43,286 bases of DNA from Actinomycetaceae bacterium (GCA_017934115.1 JAGBKC010000008.1:1-43286); one strand, 5' to 3'. Positions 17,599 through 26,476 are shown, counted from the stretch's first letter. Numbers and translations are program-made. Notes: generated by a model from the letters alone, not told the origin.

Positions 17599-18288
17599 TT
17601 AGTAAGAAAATTCAGCGTGTTTTTTGAGGCGATATACCCATATAATCCCTGTGATTTCAAAGGCAAAGCTGAGAAAAAGACAAATGTTTCCAAAAAGCGT
17701 GCCAAAGAGAAAATCAATAGGATGTGCACCAAGAAGTGATCCTAAAAATAATCCAATAAGTGGTAAAAGAGCTATGGTTCGAGCGCTTGCCACAGGGCCG
17801 GCAAGTGCTGCTCTTCGCGCCCCATGAGCATCTGCGCTCTCGCTGATTCCTTGAGCGCATGCATCAAGAACATTGGCGAGTGGAGCTCCAGATGAACTGC
17901 CCAATCGGCATACAGCAATAGCTGCTGGTATGGCGGCATGCATTTCTTTGTCTCCCAAAACTTTTTTATGTGCCCATGCGTATCGAAGGGCAGGAGGTAC
18001 GCCATCGTTATCTGTGTTTTCATTGCTCAAAGGCAGTTGAGTACGTTCAAGAGTGCGTTTCCATGCATTTTCGGTAGATGCTCCTGATTGTAAACGCGTT
18101 GATACTTCAGAAACAATAAGGCCTAAATCAACTTTACTTTCTTTGTTTTTCTTTCGAATTTTTTTCTTCTTTTTTTTCTGTGTGTGCGTTGTTGAAGAAA
18201 ACAGAGATGGTCTTTCAAAGGGTTTTTTGTGTGGAAAAAAGAGAAAACCAAGAAGGAAGGTGGAAAAAATGGAGATGAAAATTAGCAT
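17599..18288 (-). CDS. tadB: TadB-like type II/IV secretion inner-membrane protein
   Basis: Second platform protein of the Tad system, 229 residues. An N-terminal membrane helix is followed by a long lysine run (residues ~38-52, basic and cytoplasmic), then a GspF-like helical bundle (SEVSTRLQSGAS, IPAAIAVCRLGSSSGAP) and two C-terminal membrane segments. ATG 18288 sits behind AAGGAGGAGC and overlaps the tadA stop (ATGCTAA), so it is translationally coupled to tadA. T-runs of 8 in the coding strand complement have not caused frame loss. Confidence 0.8.
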   Translation of the reverse strand: MLIFISIFSTFLLGFLFFPHKKPFERPSLFSSTTHTQKKKKKKIRKKNKESKVDLGLIVSEVSTRLQSGASTENAWKRTLERTQLPLSNENTDNDGVPPALRYAWAHKKVLGDKEMHAAIPAAIAVCRLGSSSGAPLANVLDACAQGISESADAHGARRAALAGPVASARTIALLPLIGLFLGSLLGAHPIDFLFGTLFGNICLFLSFAFEITGIIWVYRLKKHAEFSY

Positions 18289-19580
18289 TGCTCCTCCTTG
18301 GGAAATTTCTTCTGTGAGGTTTGTTCCTCTAATTCATCTTCTGAAAAACCTAAGCGTTGGGCCAATATAGGCCACGCTGGTCCATAATGAAATGTGCCAT
18401 TCTCGTTGCATTCTATTGCTGCAGTTGCGGTGAGTTCTGAATTCTTTCTTTCAAGAATTGCGATTTGACGAATGAAACGCTTTTCATGAGAGCGTTCTAC
18501 ATGAATAACGGCATCTAAAGCTGACGTAGCTTGTGCTGCCACAACGTGTTCAGCCATATCCGCTAATGCTCCCAAGGCTACAAGGCGCGCAGGAACATCA
18601 AGGGCAGAATTTGCATGAATAGTTGCCCACCCACCTTCGTGTCCTGTATTAAGTGCTGATAGAACATCACGTACTTCAGCTCCGCGGCATTCTCCTAAAA
18701 CAATACGGTCTGGTCGCATGCGCATTGCAGCTCTGACCAATTCACTCATGGATATTTCTCCTACGCCTTGCACATTTGCATGACGTACTTGTAAATGAAC
18801 TATGTGTTCATGGCGTGGGCGAAGCTCGGCTGATTCTTCAATCACTAAAATGCGCTCATTTTCTGGTACAAGCGCTAAAAGCGCAGCTAAAAGTGTTGTT
18901 TTTCCACTACCTGTAGCTCCTGAAATAATGACATTTGCTTTTTTATGAATGAGAGCTTCTAAAAGCGGACGAAGTGCAGGAGAAAAAAGATGATGTTTTT
19001 CTAAATCTTCTATGTTCATAACGATACTTCGCTGTGTTCGAAGTGAGATGAGAGCACCTTCGCTGCATAAAGGGGGTAATACGGCATGAAGGCGAAGTCC
19101 TCCTGGAAAAGTTCCATCGACAATAGGGCTAGAATCGTCAAGGCGTTGGCCACATGCGGCTGCAAGGCGAACAGCAAGGGCACGCACATCGTCTTTGCTG
19201 GTAAAATGCTGCGAACTTTCTTTATCTCGTTCAAGTCCTTTGCCGCGATCGATCCATACTCCTTTATTTCCATTGATGAGGATATCAGTAATGGATGAAT
19301 CGTTGATGAGTGTATGTAGGGTTGGTCCTAAACCATTGAGCATTGATTGTAATTGGCCGCCTGTGCTAAGCACATCGTGTACTCCTATGGCATAAGGGTT
19401 GAGTGTGGTAAGGGCATCATGAAAATCGTTTCCTTGAGCAAGACTGTGTCTCGCTTGTTGAATATGTGAAGAATAATTTTTTTGTTTGACCGTATGTGAT
19501 GTGTTGGTGTTGCCTGATTGACATGTTCTGCTGTTTTTCGTACGCCCAGCGCTTATTAATGGTTTGTGTTGAATGTTCAT
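18282..19580 (-). CDS. tadA: TadA/CpaF-family secretion ATPase
   Basis: Cytoplasmic hexameric ATPase that would power assembly of a Flp/Tad pilus or related secretion. Visible are the Walker A GATGSGKTT (residues 221-229), the Asp-box region ILVIEESAEL, the Walker B-like RPDRIVLGECRG and the His-box ALNTGHEGGWATIHANSA, in the order expected for CpaF proteins. The 432-residue length is normal. The start overlaps the preceding gene's stop as ATGA, so all four genes are transcribed together on the minus strand. Confidence 0.93.
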   Translation of the reverse strand: MNIQHKPLISAGRTKNSRTCQSGNTNTSHTVKQKNYSSHIQQARHSLAQGNDFHDALTTLNPYAIGVHDVLSTGGQLQSMLNGLGPTLHTLINDSSITDILINGNKGVWIDRGKGLERDKESSQHFTSKDDVRALAVRLAAACGQRLDDSSPIVDGTFPGGLRLHAVLPPLCSEGALISLRTQRSIVMNIEDLEKHHLFSPALRPLLEALIHKKANVIISGATGSGKTTLLAALLALVPENERILVIEESAELRPRHEHIVHLQVRHANVQGVGEISMSELVRAAMRMRPDRIVLGECRGAEVRDVLSALNTGHEGGWATIHANSALDVPARLVALGALADMAEHVVAAQATSALDAVIHVERSHEKRFIRQIAILERKNSELTATAAIECNENGTFHYGPAWPILAQRLGFSEDELEEQTSQKKFPKEEQC

Positions 19581-20641
19581 GATAGAAGTTCTTTACATTG
19601 AGAAAAAAGGGCATTGATGTCTTTGTTCATTCCTGAACGCTTGTATGTGTTTGGCGGCATTCCCTGCTGGATGTCTTTGTTGAACATCTTTGATGAACGA
19701 ACGGGTAAAACATCGATTGTTGTGAGGGTATTGTCATTGATGTCTTGTGTAAATGCTGCTACTTGTGTTCCGCTTTTTGCCTTGTTGGCAACAGCAACAA
19801 GACGACATTCTCCAAGATCGTCACTGATGATGGCGGCTAATTGTCGTGCACCTTTCTTGTTGCTCTCGGTAACAATAAGAAGGATGTCGCACCATTGAAG
19901 AATGTCATCATGTTCTTTGATGCTGTGGCGTGGAATGTCGAGAATTGTTATTTCATTATTTTGAGAAAGAGCAGAAATGGCTCGATATGCTTGTGAACTG
20001 GTTAAATCGACACTTCCACGTTGATCGGCGCTTAGTAACCGTAAATTGCTTTTCTGTGGAAGTGCTTGTGTGAGGCGTCCTGGTACAAGAGTTCCTGATT
20101 CTTCGTGAATATCAGGCCAGCGTAAACCTGTAATGCCCTGGAATTCGTTCCATGCATCAATGCCTGATGATGTGGGATCTAAATCTATAAGAGCAGTTGT
20201 GTGTTCTTGTGCGTATCGCTGTGCAAGGCAAAAAGCGATAGTTGAGGCACCGACACCGCCATGTGTATTGATGACTCCAATGATGGAACCGCGGTTGATA
20301 CTGCCAACGGAAATCATCATGTCAAGAAGTGTGTGAGCATCGTCTTCAATATGAAAGGTGTCTTTTTCCGTCTCGAAATATGGGGCATATGCTGGATGAA
20401 AAGTAATGCGTACAACAGGTTCGCTTGTGTGTGTATCGTCAATACGCATGATGGAGCTAGCATGCACGGCTTGCGATTGTGCACTATGGACGTGAACTCC
20501 TGCAAGTTCGGCCATGTGTTTGATGTGTTGGGTAATGGCGTCATGAGAGGACATAAGGGAAATGGTGGGTGATTTTTCATGCGGTGAACTCGTCTGTATA
20601 ACGTTATTAGAGCTACCGGTTGTTGTATTAGGTGACTTCAT
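19577..20641 (-). CDS. TadZ/Ssd-like septum-site/pilus-localisation ATPase (MinD/ParA fold)
   Basis: First gene of the Tad cluster. Members of this family (Ssd in mycobacteria, CpaE/TadZ elsewhere) place the pilus machine or affect septation. The N-terminal ~110 residues form a variable receiver-like part; the P-loop region follows at GVINTHGGVGAST, where the deviant Walker A lysine expected before GGVG is replaced by histidine, as often in Ssd/TadZ proteins with weak ATPase. Later landmarks are TALIDLDPTSSG and ITILDIPRH. The length is 354 residues and the start is ATG 20641, with only a weak ribosome site upstream. Confidence 0.8.
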   Translation of the reverse strand: MKSPNTTTGSSNNVIQTSSPHEKSPTISLMSSHDAITQHIKHMAELAGVHVHSAQSQAVHASSIMRIDDTHTSEPVVRITFHPAYAPYFETEKDTFHIEDDAHTLLDMMISVGSINRGSIIGVINTHGGVGASTIAFCLAQRYAQEHTTALIDLDPTSSGIDAWNEFQGITGLRWPDIHEESGTLVPGRLTQALPQKSNLRLLSADQRGSVDLTSSQAYRAISALSQNNEITILDIPRHSIKEHDDILQWCDILLIVTESNKKGARQLAAIISDDLGECRLVAVANKAKSGTQVAAFTQDINDNTLTTIDVLPVRSSKMFNKDIQQGMPPNTYKRSGMNKDINALFSQCKELLS

Positions 20642-20851
20642 GACTCATAATCTAAAAGCATCTCTCAACGGAGAATGTTGTAAGAAGAAGAAGTGAATAA
20701 AACATGCTTCTTCACAATACTTATGCAGAAATAACGCCACTTTTTGTTAAAAAACTAATGGCATTATTTGACGTGCGTGCCAGCGGTCCTATATCTACCT
20801 AAGAAAAAAATATACAATGCAAGGTAAAGATACGCATCGAGGAAGGCCATC

Positions 20852-21229
20852 ATGAAAAAAACTATGACTATTCTGGCAGCTGGTGTTCTTGCTGTTTCAT
20901 TATCATCATGCAGTAAAGATGGAGCTAACATATCAGAAGATCAAATTAAGGCTGGCGTGGAAAAAATTGTCCACAATGCTGAATCAACAAAAGATCTTTT
21001 TGATTTTGAAGTTGATGCTTCACAGCAAGATGAGTGGAAAAAAGCTCAGGAAAGTTACTATACCTGCATGTCTGGTCACTTGATTTCTGGTTTGAGTGAT
21101 TCGGGCAAACAGGCTGTTGCTGATGGTAAAAAAGATTCTTTGAGCGATGATGCAGATAAGCAAACATGGAAAAAAGCTGAAGAATCATGCGACAAAATTC
21201 TTTTTGATTATCAATCTACTGTGAAATAA
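20852..21229 (+). CDS. Small secreted lipoprotein (two-cysteine helical family)
   Basis: 125 residues. The signal peptide ends in the lipobox SLSSC, so the mature protein is anchored to the outer face of the membrane. The mature part is predicted helical, charged, and has two cysteines (in YYTCMSG and EESCDK) that could form a disulfide. It resembles the two lipoproteins at 22741 and 23143 in size and in the spacing of the two cysteines, with the pattern Y-x-C followed by a short hydrophobic helix and a Ser/Asp-rich turn. Ribosome site GAGGAAGG precedes ATG 20852. Function unknown. Confidence 0.8.
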   Translation: MKKTMTILAAGVLAVSLSSCSKDGANISEDQIKAGVEKIVHNAESTKDLFDFEVDASQQDEWKKAQESYYTCMSGHLISGLSDSGKQAVADGKKDSLSDDADKQTWKKAEESCDKILFDYQSTVK

Positions 21230-21328
21230 CTGTGGAAGAGGTGGCAATATGCACGCCACACTTTACGCCTACCAAGTTTTGAGGTCAAAAGCAGCTAATG
21301 TGTAGGGTGAAGAGTGAGGAGCGTGCAT

Positions 21329-22240
21329 ATGGCTACAGATCCATATAGTTCAACATCGAAACGTCCTTTTGATGACGATGTGCTAGATCCTTTGAAAGAC
21401 GAAGGAAACGAACAAGAAGAAATTATTGTTGGCACTCTTTCTTTTGAAGAGGCAGATGTAGAAGTGCAACCTGCACAGGTAGGAGATGTATTTGCATCGA
21501 GTGAAACAACAACCCCTGCAGAAGCCCCAGCGTCAAATTCAGAAGAATCTCAAGAAAAAGAAGCATTGAAGCGCACATCTGTTAATGATAAAGGCATCAG
21601 CTTAGGTGATGTGATCACAGCATCTGCAGTTTCTCCTGCTGCTCCTGTTGAAGTGGCAACTATTGAGACAATGTGGGATGAGGCAGAAGAACTTATTGAA
21701 TCTCAACCTCAAAAACCAAAAAAGAGATGGATAGCTCATATACTCGTCACCATTGCAACTATTATTATTACTCCGATTGCATGGTATCTCCTTTCGGATT
21801 CCTCTATACGTTTAGGCTTAGTGGAGGGAAACCCATGGGTAACTGGGAATCTTAATATTGCGGCTATTGGTGAACTTATTGGTGCATTTGTAGTTGTTGC
21901 TTTCATATGGTGGATGGCAACTGCGTCGACGCTTGGTGTGCAGCTTGCGGGTATCATTACTATGTTTTTTGGCTTTTTCGGCCTTTTTGTTCCCGTGATT
22001 GCCCGTAATACTATTGTGAAAAGCCTTGACTATCATTTCAGTTCAAAAAGTACCTTGCTTGCCAATATAGTTCATCATCTTGGTCTTGATTGGGGTTCTG
22101 GGCGTTTCGTTATATTCGGTTTTTTCCTTTTTATTACGGGTGTTGCTGTACATATTGTGCGTAAACGCGTTTATATTGAGGGAAAGCGCAGTGCGTATCG
22201 GCAGATACAAGAAGAAAAGAAGAACGAAACCAACGCGTAA
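21329..22240 (+). CDS. Membrane protein with long acidic N-terminal cytoplasmic region
   Basis: Not recognised. 303 residues: about 130 acidic, Ser/Pro/Glu-rich, probably disordered residues, then four membrane helices (from HILVTIATIIITPIAWYLL to the last near FVIFGFFLFITGVAVHIV) and a basic tail. ATG 21329 follows AGGAG; a GTG at 21314 in the same frame is less well placed. It lies 14 bases before the SprT-like gene, suggesting cotranscription. Proteins of this general layout are common in actinobacteria without known role. Confidence 0.75.
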   Translation: MATDPYSSTSKRPFDDDVLDPLKDEGNEQEEIIVGTLSFEEADVEVQPAQVGDVFASSETTTPAEAPASNSEESQEKEALKRTSVNDKGISLGDVITASAVSPAAPVEVATIETMWDEAEELIESQPQKPKKRWIAHILVTIATIIITPIAWYLLSDSSIRLGLVEGNPWVTGNLNIAAIGELIGAFVVVAFIWWMATASTLGVQLAGIITMFFGFFGLFVPVIARNTIVKSLDYHFSSKSTLLANIVHHLGLDWGSGRFVIFGFFLFITGVAVHIVRKRVYIEGKRSAYRQIQEEKKNETNA

Positions 22241-22254
22241 AAGTAAGGCGATAC

Positions 22255-22710
22255 GTGGATTTGCAAGAAGCAGAAAAGATGGCTCTTTCTCTTATGGATC
22301 GCTACGAGCTGGATTCGTGGAGTTTTTCTTTTGATCGTGCAAAAAGACGTTATGGAAAAACAAATTTTACTGATGAAATCATTAGTCTTTCTGCTCCTTT
22401 GACATTGCTCAACGAAAAATCTCAGGTACGCCAAACGGTGCTTCACGAAATTGCCCATGCGCTTGTAGGGCCAGGTCATCACCATGATGATGTGTGGAAA
22501 GCGCAGGCTATGCGAATGGGGGTTGAGCCGCGTTCGTGTTCAGAGGGAGTCAGTGTGCCAGGAAAATACATAGGAATCTGCCCGCATGGTCATGAAATAG
22601 AACGGCACCGACGCCCTAAAGGTAAGTATTCGTGTAGTTTGTGTTCATCTGCTTATGACCCGCAATATGCCATTACGTGGTATGAACGTTCTCGTATGGA
22701 TGCTGTTTAA
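22255..22710 (+). CDS. SprT-like zinc metalloprotein
   Basis: 151-residue SprT-like protein. It shows the zinc-metalloprotease signature HEIAH (residues 64-68) followed by a histidine cluster (GHHHDDVW) that supplies the third ligand, and a C-terminal zinc-ribbon with paired cysteines (GICPHGH and SCSLC). Eukaryotic relatives (Spartan) digest DNA-protein crosslinks; the bacterial role is not settled. GTG 22255 follows a TAAGGCG ribosome site. It is close behind the preceding membrane-protein gene. Confidence 0.87.
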   Translation: MDLQEAEKMALSLMDRYELDSWSFSFDRAKRRYGKTNFTDEIISLSAPLTLLNEKSQVRQTVLHEIAHALVGPGHHHDDVWKAQAMRMGVEPRSCSEGVSVPGKYIGICPHGHEIERHRRPKGKYSCSLCSSAYDPQYAITWYERSRMDAV

Positions 22711-22740
22711 ATAAGTCAAAATGAAGAAGTGAGGAAAACA

Positions 22741-23103
22741 ATGGTGCGAAAAATTTTTGCTTTGTTCATGTGTGCGAGTGCTGCATTTTCTCTTAGCTCA
22801 TGTGATTCTCTTAAAGGGGCGTCCCCTGAAGAAGTGAAGCAAGGATACATTAACATGCAGACGGGTGAAAAAGACAGCGATGAAGTTAAACAAGTAATAG
22901 AGAAGTATGCCCAATGTGTTGTTGACCTTGCTTATAACGATCTTTCTATTTCAACACGCAATGCCATAGCTGGGGCGCAAAAGGGCAGCAATAATGTAGG
23001 AATTGCATTAGAAGATACTGATACAATGAAAAAAGTCGACGGCGTGTGTTCCGAAAAGTACTCACCTGAACTTGAAAAGGCGTATGCGCACGGCGTGGAA
23101 TAG
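22741..23103 (+). CDS. Small secreted lipoprotein (two-cysteine helical family)
   Basis: 120 residues. Lipobox SLSSC at the end of a short signal peptide; ATG 22741 behind GTGAGGAAA. It is a tandem relative of the next gene: both share EKYAQCVVD, then a YxDLS segment and an R-x-AIA element, and a C-terminal CSEK. Surface-exposed, helical, function unknown. Confidence 0.82.
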   Translation: MVRKIFALFMCASAAFSLSSCDSLKGASPEEVKQGYINMQTGEKDSDEVKQVIEKYAQCVVDLAYNDLSISTRNAIAGAQKGSNNVGIALEDTDTMKKVDGVCSEKYSPELEKAYAHGVE

Positions 23104-23142
23104 TGTGGTATAAATAAGACACGCATAAGTGAAAGGAATAGA

Positions 23143-23544
23143 ATGAAGAAGCTAGCTACTGTGGCATTGTTGCCTGTTTTAGCTTTTGGTTTAACTGGAT
23201 GTTCCGGTGCCTCTAAAGATGCTGTGCGTCAGGGTGTTGTGAATATGCAAGGTCAGTCTGCTGTTGAAGGAGATATGAAAGCACGCACTGAAAAGTATGC
23301 TCAATGTGTTGTCGATAAGGTCTATGATGATCTATCTTCAGATTCGCGCAGTGCAATTGCTGAAGTAGCTGTTGGTGGTTCTGCAACAATCGTGAAGGAA
23401 GATCATGAAAAGTTTGAGGCTGCTCAACGTGAATGTTCTGAAAAGATAAATAAAGAAATGCAAGAAGAAGTCGATAAGAATAATTCAGAATCTTCTGATT
23501 CTTCAAATGCTACTTCTGAAGAGAAAAAAGAAGAGAATAAATAA
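23143..23544 (+). CDS. Small secreted lipoprotein (two-cysteine helical family)
   Basis: 133 residues. Signal peptide with lipobox GLTGC; the start ATG 23143 follows AAAGGAAT. It is a tandem paralog of the gene at 22741 (shared EKYAQCVVD and CSEK elements), and more remotely of the gene at 20852. The C-terminus carries a Ser/Glu/Lys-rich tail of about 25 residues that the paralog lacks. It is followed by an intrinsic terminator that ends this lipoprotein group. Confidence 0.82.
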   Translation: MKKLATVALLPVLAFGLTGCSGASKDAVRQGVVNMQGQSAVEGDMKARTEKYAQCVVDKVYDDLSSDSRSAIAEVAVGGSATIVKEDHEKFEAAQRECSEKINKEMQEEVDKNNSESSDSSNATSEEKKEENK

Positions 23545-23560
23545 AATCTTTTTAGCTTTG

Positions 23561-23590
23561 AAAAGGGTGACTATACGTCGCCCTTTTTTA
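23561..23590 (+). terminator. Intrinsic terminator after lipoprotein gene
   Basis: Stem AAAAGGGTGAC (23561-23571) pairs with GTCGCCCTTTT (23577-23587) with one T-G pair, a five-base loop and a T tail. It lies 16 bases after the stop at 23544. Confidence 0.8.
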
Positions 23591-23668
23591 GTAGAAGAAC
23601 CATTCAGGAGATAAAACAAATATTTATGCATGTTAACGTGCAATCGGAAACTTGTAAGGAAGTAAGAC

Positions 23669-24897
23669 GTGAAACGTGTGTGGCGTGCTTTTGTGGTTTT
23701 ATGTGTGTCTCTTGGATTGATGGGGTGTGCCAATGTTGCCAGAAGTTCTCAATTCAAAGAGGTCATAGTTGCATTAGAAAACATTGATCTTAAAGATGTG
23801 TTGGCGGTGCTTCCATTAACAATGAGTTATAAAGATGCTAACAATGGCAGGGCTCATTGTTATGAGCTTTTTTGAAAAAAGATGGTTCATATTCTGTCGT
23901 TGAGATTTCATATATTCAGTACGATGAACCGTTATGGAATGAAAATGGTTTATTTTTAGCGGATCTTAAACGTGAGTATTGGCTTGATGAAAAACACAAA
24001 CCTATTATTCATGAGATTGAAAAAGAAGGATTGATAAGGGATTCAGTTATTTTTCATGATGATCATTTTTATTCATTCTATAATTGGGGTTATTCTGAGG
24101 ATGCGGATGGCTATTTTTTTGAAATGATCAAAGGTGATAAAGAGAAGAGTGTGCGCACTATTATTCCTTTCTTTATCGGCGGTTCTCCAGCTGTGTGTGA
24201 TAATCGCGTGTTTATGCATGTTTATGGAGATAAAAAAGAAGAAGATGCGAGAGATCCGCACAACAGGTATGGGATGTATGAGCTTCTTGGTGATAATAGT
24301 CTTCATAAGATAGTCGACGTTAGCCATCCTGTGATAAATGGTGTGCAATACCTGTCTAACAGTATAGGTTCTGCTCATATATGTGATAGTGAAGAATCAA
24401 TAATGAATATTTCGGGTGTGGAAAATCTGGATGGGTCTGAATTGTATTTTGGCTTAGAAAGGTGGAATGTCAAAAATGAAAGCTATCATCTTACTTTACT
24501 TCGTGACGCCTCACAGAACTTGGTAGATGGCACTGTATACACCGAGGTACTGCCGATCTTCCTAGAAAATGGTGCGATGTATGCGTATTCAGAATTGGGT
24601 TCACTATTAAAAATCGATACTGATAATGGCATAGTTGAGAATTTAAATGAGCCTCTTGAGCCTCTTGCTAGGCTTGGTGAATATCGGCATGATGTTATTT
24701 CTACTTTTCAAGGAGATTATGCATATCAGCTTGTGAGAGATAAAGAATATAAAGAAGAGCCGTATGTACGAGTTTTAGATATTCGAACAGGAAAAGAAAT
24801 AGAAAAAGTCATGTATTCTGGTTTGAATGTAATTTTTCATGAAATATCGCCTTCTTCTATGGCAGTTAACCCGAAGTATTTTAACCCGAAGTATTAG
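23669..24897 (+). pseudogene. Large lipoprotein, paralog 2 of 3; frameshift in a T6 tract
   Basis: Copy 2 of the large lipoprotein family. GTG 23669 opens a signal peptide with lipobox GLMGC and reads 68 residues to a TGA at 23873. The body continues in another frame from 23872 to 24897. The break lies in a run of six T (23868-23873): seven T would read through as CYELFLKKDGSY and give one protein of about 409 residues. The match of this join to copy 3 (FAFLKKNGQ) shows where the break is. Family landmarks downstream are FYNWG, FEMI, VRVLDIRTGKE and SPSSMAVNP. Close agreement in length with copies 1 and 3 supports the reconstruction. Function unknown. Confidence 0.82.
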
Positions 24898-24974
24898 TTA
24901 TTTATTTGCTCATGACGTAACAGGATATGGTATGTTGTTAGCCCCTTAATTTTTGTTTGTAGAGCTTTTGTTTG

Positions 24975-25823
24975 TTAGGCGATATCTGAAAAATCGAAAT
25001 CTGATTCGTCTGCATCATCTGAAAAATCAATATCTTCATCATCAAAATCGAGGTCATCAAAATCGTCAAACAAATCATCAAGATCTTCGAGACTGTCTAG
25101 ATCGTATTCGCTGTTGTTATCTGTGGCGTCAAAGTCAGTGTCTTCATTATCGTCAAAAAAGTCATCTTCTATATCGTCATTTTCAGGTGAAGATTCGAAG
25201 AAATCTGGTAATTCTTCGTCTTCATCTTCTTCATAAAAACCAAATGCATCACACGATTCAACGTAGTCAATACCTGCTTCATCCATTTCTTTGCGTGCTT
25301 CACGGCCAAGTTCTTCGCTGACAGGTACAGTCAAATCACTGATAACACGTGTCTGAAAACCTGCATTCAAGCTATCTAAAGCAGTTTCCTTCACGCAGTG
25401 AGATTCGGCGATTCCTACAACATCAACATAGTGGATATTGGATTCGCGTAGTAAATCTTCTAAACTGTGGTCTTGTATATCTTTTCCTTCAAATCCCGAA
25501 TATGCTGCTGTATATTCGCCTTTTTTAACGGAAAAATCTATAGGTAAGCTAGCGATCGCTTCGTGTAAATCGGCCCCTGGAGTATCAGCGAGGCAATGCT
25601 GAGGCCATGTATCAATATAGTCGGGTTGAGCTGAAAAATGTCCCTCAGGGTTGATGTGCCAATCCTGGGTAGTGATGATGAGGTCGTATTCATTCTCATG
25701 TTCTGTTACAAAGTTAGCGATGCGTTCGGCGCATGCATTGCCGCCTTCAACAGCCAAAGCTCCATCTTCGCAAAAGTCGGGTTGCACATCCACAATAATG
25801 AGTGCTTGCTGCGTTTCCTCCAT
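24975..25823 (-). CDS. pncA: Nicotinamidase-like isochorismatase-family hydrolase with long acidic tail
   Basis: Probable nicotinamide amidohydrolase (nicotinamide to nicotinate, NAD salvage). The catalytic triad is visible: Asp12 in IIVDVQPDF, a lysine in FSVKKGEY (100/101) and Cys143 in GIAESHCVKETALD. The metal site is TTQDWH with Asp54, His56 and His62. The enzyme core ends near residue 196, normal for the family, but another 86 residues follow, 46 of them Asp or Glu and none Lys or Arg, with repeated DD-F/L units. The tail is not part of any nicotinamidase I know. ATG 25823 follows AAGGAG. Transcribed opposite to the flanking lipoprotein genes. Confidence 0.85.
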   Translation of the reverse strand: MEETQQALIIVDVQPDFCEDGALAVEGGNACAERIANFVTEHENEYDLIITTQDWHINPEGHFSAQPDYIDTWPQHCLADTPGADLHEAIASLPIDFSVKKGEYTAAYSGFEGKDIQDHSLEDLLRESNIHYVDVVGIAESHCVKETALDSLNAGFQTRVISDLTVPVSEELGREARKEMDEAGIDYVESCDAFGFYEEDEDEELPDFFESSPENDDIEDDFFDDNEDTDFDATDNNSEYDLDSLEDLDDLFDDFDDLDFDDEDIDFSDDADESDFDFSDIA

Positions 25824-25907
25824 GCCAACTCCTTAGCTTCCATGCTTTTCTCCAAGTTTAATGTATGAAATAAGCGTGTGGGTCAAAAGAAGTATTTTTA
25901 TTTTTGC

Positions 25908-25937
25908 TTGCATGACATCCTGATGTGTGTATATGAT
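25908..25937 (+). promoter_or_regulatory. Possible promoter for the cationic secreted protein
   Basis: TTGCAT at 25908-25913 and TATGAT at 25932-25937 with an 18-base spacer resemble a vegetative -35/-10 pair, about 58 bases before ATG 25996. Judged by eye only. Confidence 0.35.
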
Positions 25938-25995
25938 GAGGAACGTAGTTACTCTGGCTACATTGATATTAATGAAAATTGTTGAAAGGTTTCTT

Positions 25996-26447
25996 ATGAA
26001 GATCTCTCTCTCTCTCGTAGAGTAAGAGTGTTTTTTACTGCTTTTGTTGTGGCAATGGCACTTATTTTCGGTTCCTCGCAACCTGCACATGCCTTTTCTT
26101 CTTCAAATACAGTTATTGTTTCAGGTGTTGTTTATAAAGCAAATGCGTATTCGTGTACTACTTATTTTCGTTCTTGCTCTTGGAATGGTTCGGGTTCCAC
26201 GTCTGTAAAAAAGGCTTTTACATTAACTACGAATGTGCGCGGAACTACCTATGGTGCAGCATTTAAATTTTGGAAGTGGGGAAATGGTGTTTCCCATCAT
26301 TTAACTTCGGCTACAAGTCGCACGGGTAGTGGGAAATATTTATATCATAGTGGCGTTGTTCGCCCAGGATGGTCGACATGGAGAGTTTTTAATTATTCTG
26401 TTCTTACGAGTGGGCTTATTAGGCTTAATAGTGGAAATAGCTGGTAA
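25996..26447 (+). CDS. Cationic secreted protein, currently out of frame at a (TC)7 repeat
   Basis: ATG 25996 has a good ribosome site (GAAAGG, seven bases away) but the frame hits TAA after nine codons. The open frame that follows (to TAA 26447) starts with the hydrophobic part of a signal peptide and has no ATG of its own before it. Removing one TC unit from the (TC)7 tract joins them, giving MKISLSRRVRVFF, a hydrophobic core and a cleavage site at PAHA, 149 residues in all. The mature part (~117 residues) has no Asp or Glu, about 12 Lys/Arg, two Cys close together (YSCTTYFRSC) and six Trp. This is the profile of a cationic, membrane- or wall-active exported protein, such as a bacteriocin (inference). 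No family recognised. Confidence 0.72.
26003..26016 (+). repeat. (TC)7 dinucleotide microsatellite at the 5' end of a coding region
   Basis: Seven TC units occupy 26003-26016, starting at codon 3 after ATG 25996. Copy numbers 6 or 9 put ATG 25996 in frame with the secreted protein; 7 does not. This matches the layout of slipped-strand phase-variation switches. Confidence 0.9.
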
Positions 26448-26476
26448 TTGTTAGCTTTGTGAAGGAGGTAGATATT

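Noticed and set aside
24953..25321. Open frame opposite the acidic tail of the nicotinamidase-like gene
   Set aside because: Repetitive His/Leu/Gln composition that arises as the complement of the GAT/GAA-rich tail; not a gene.
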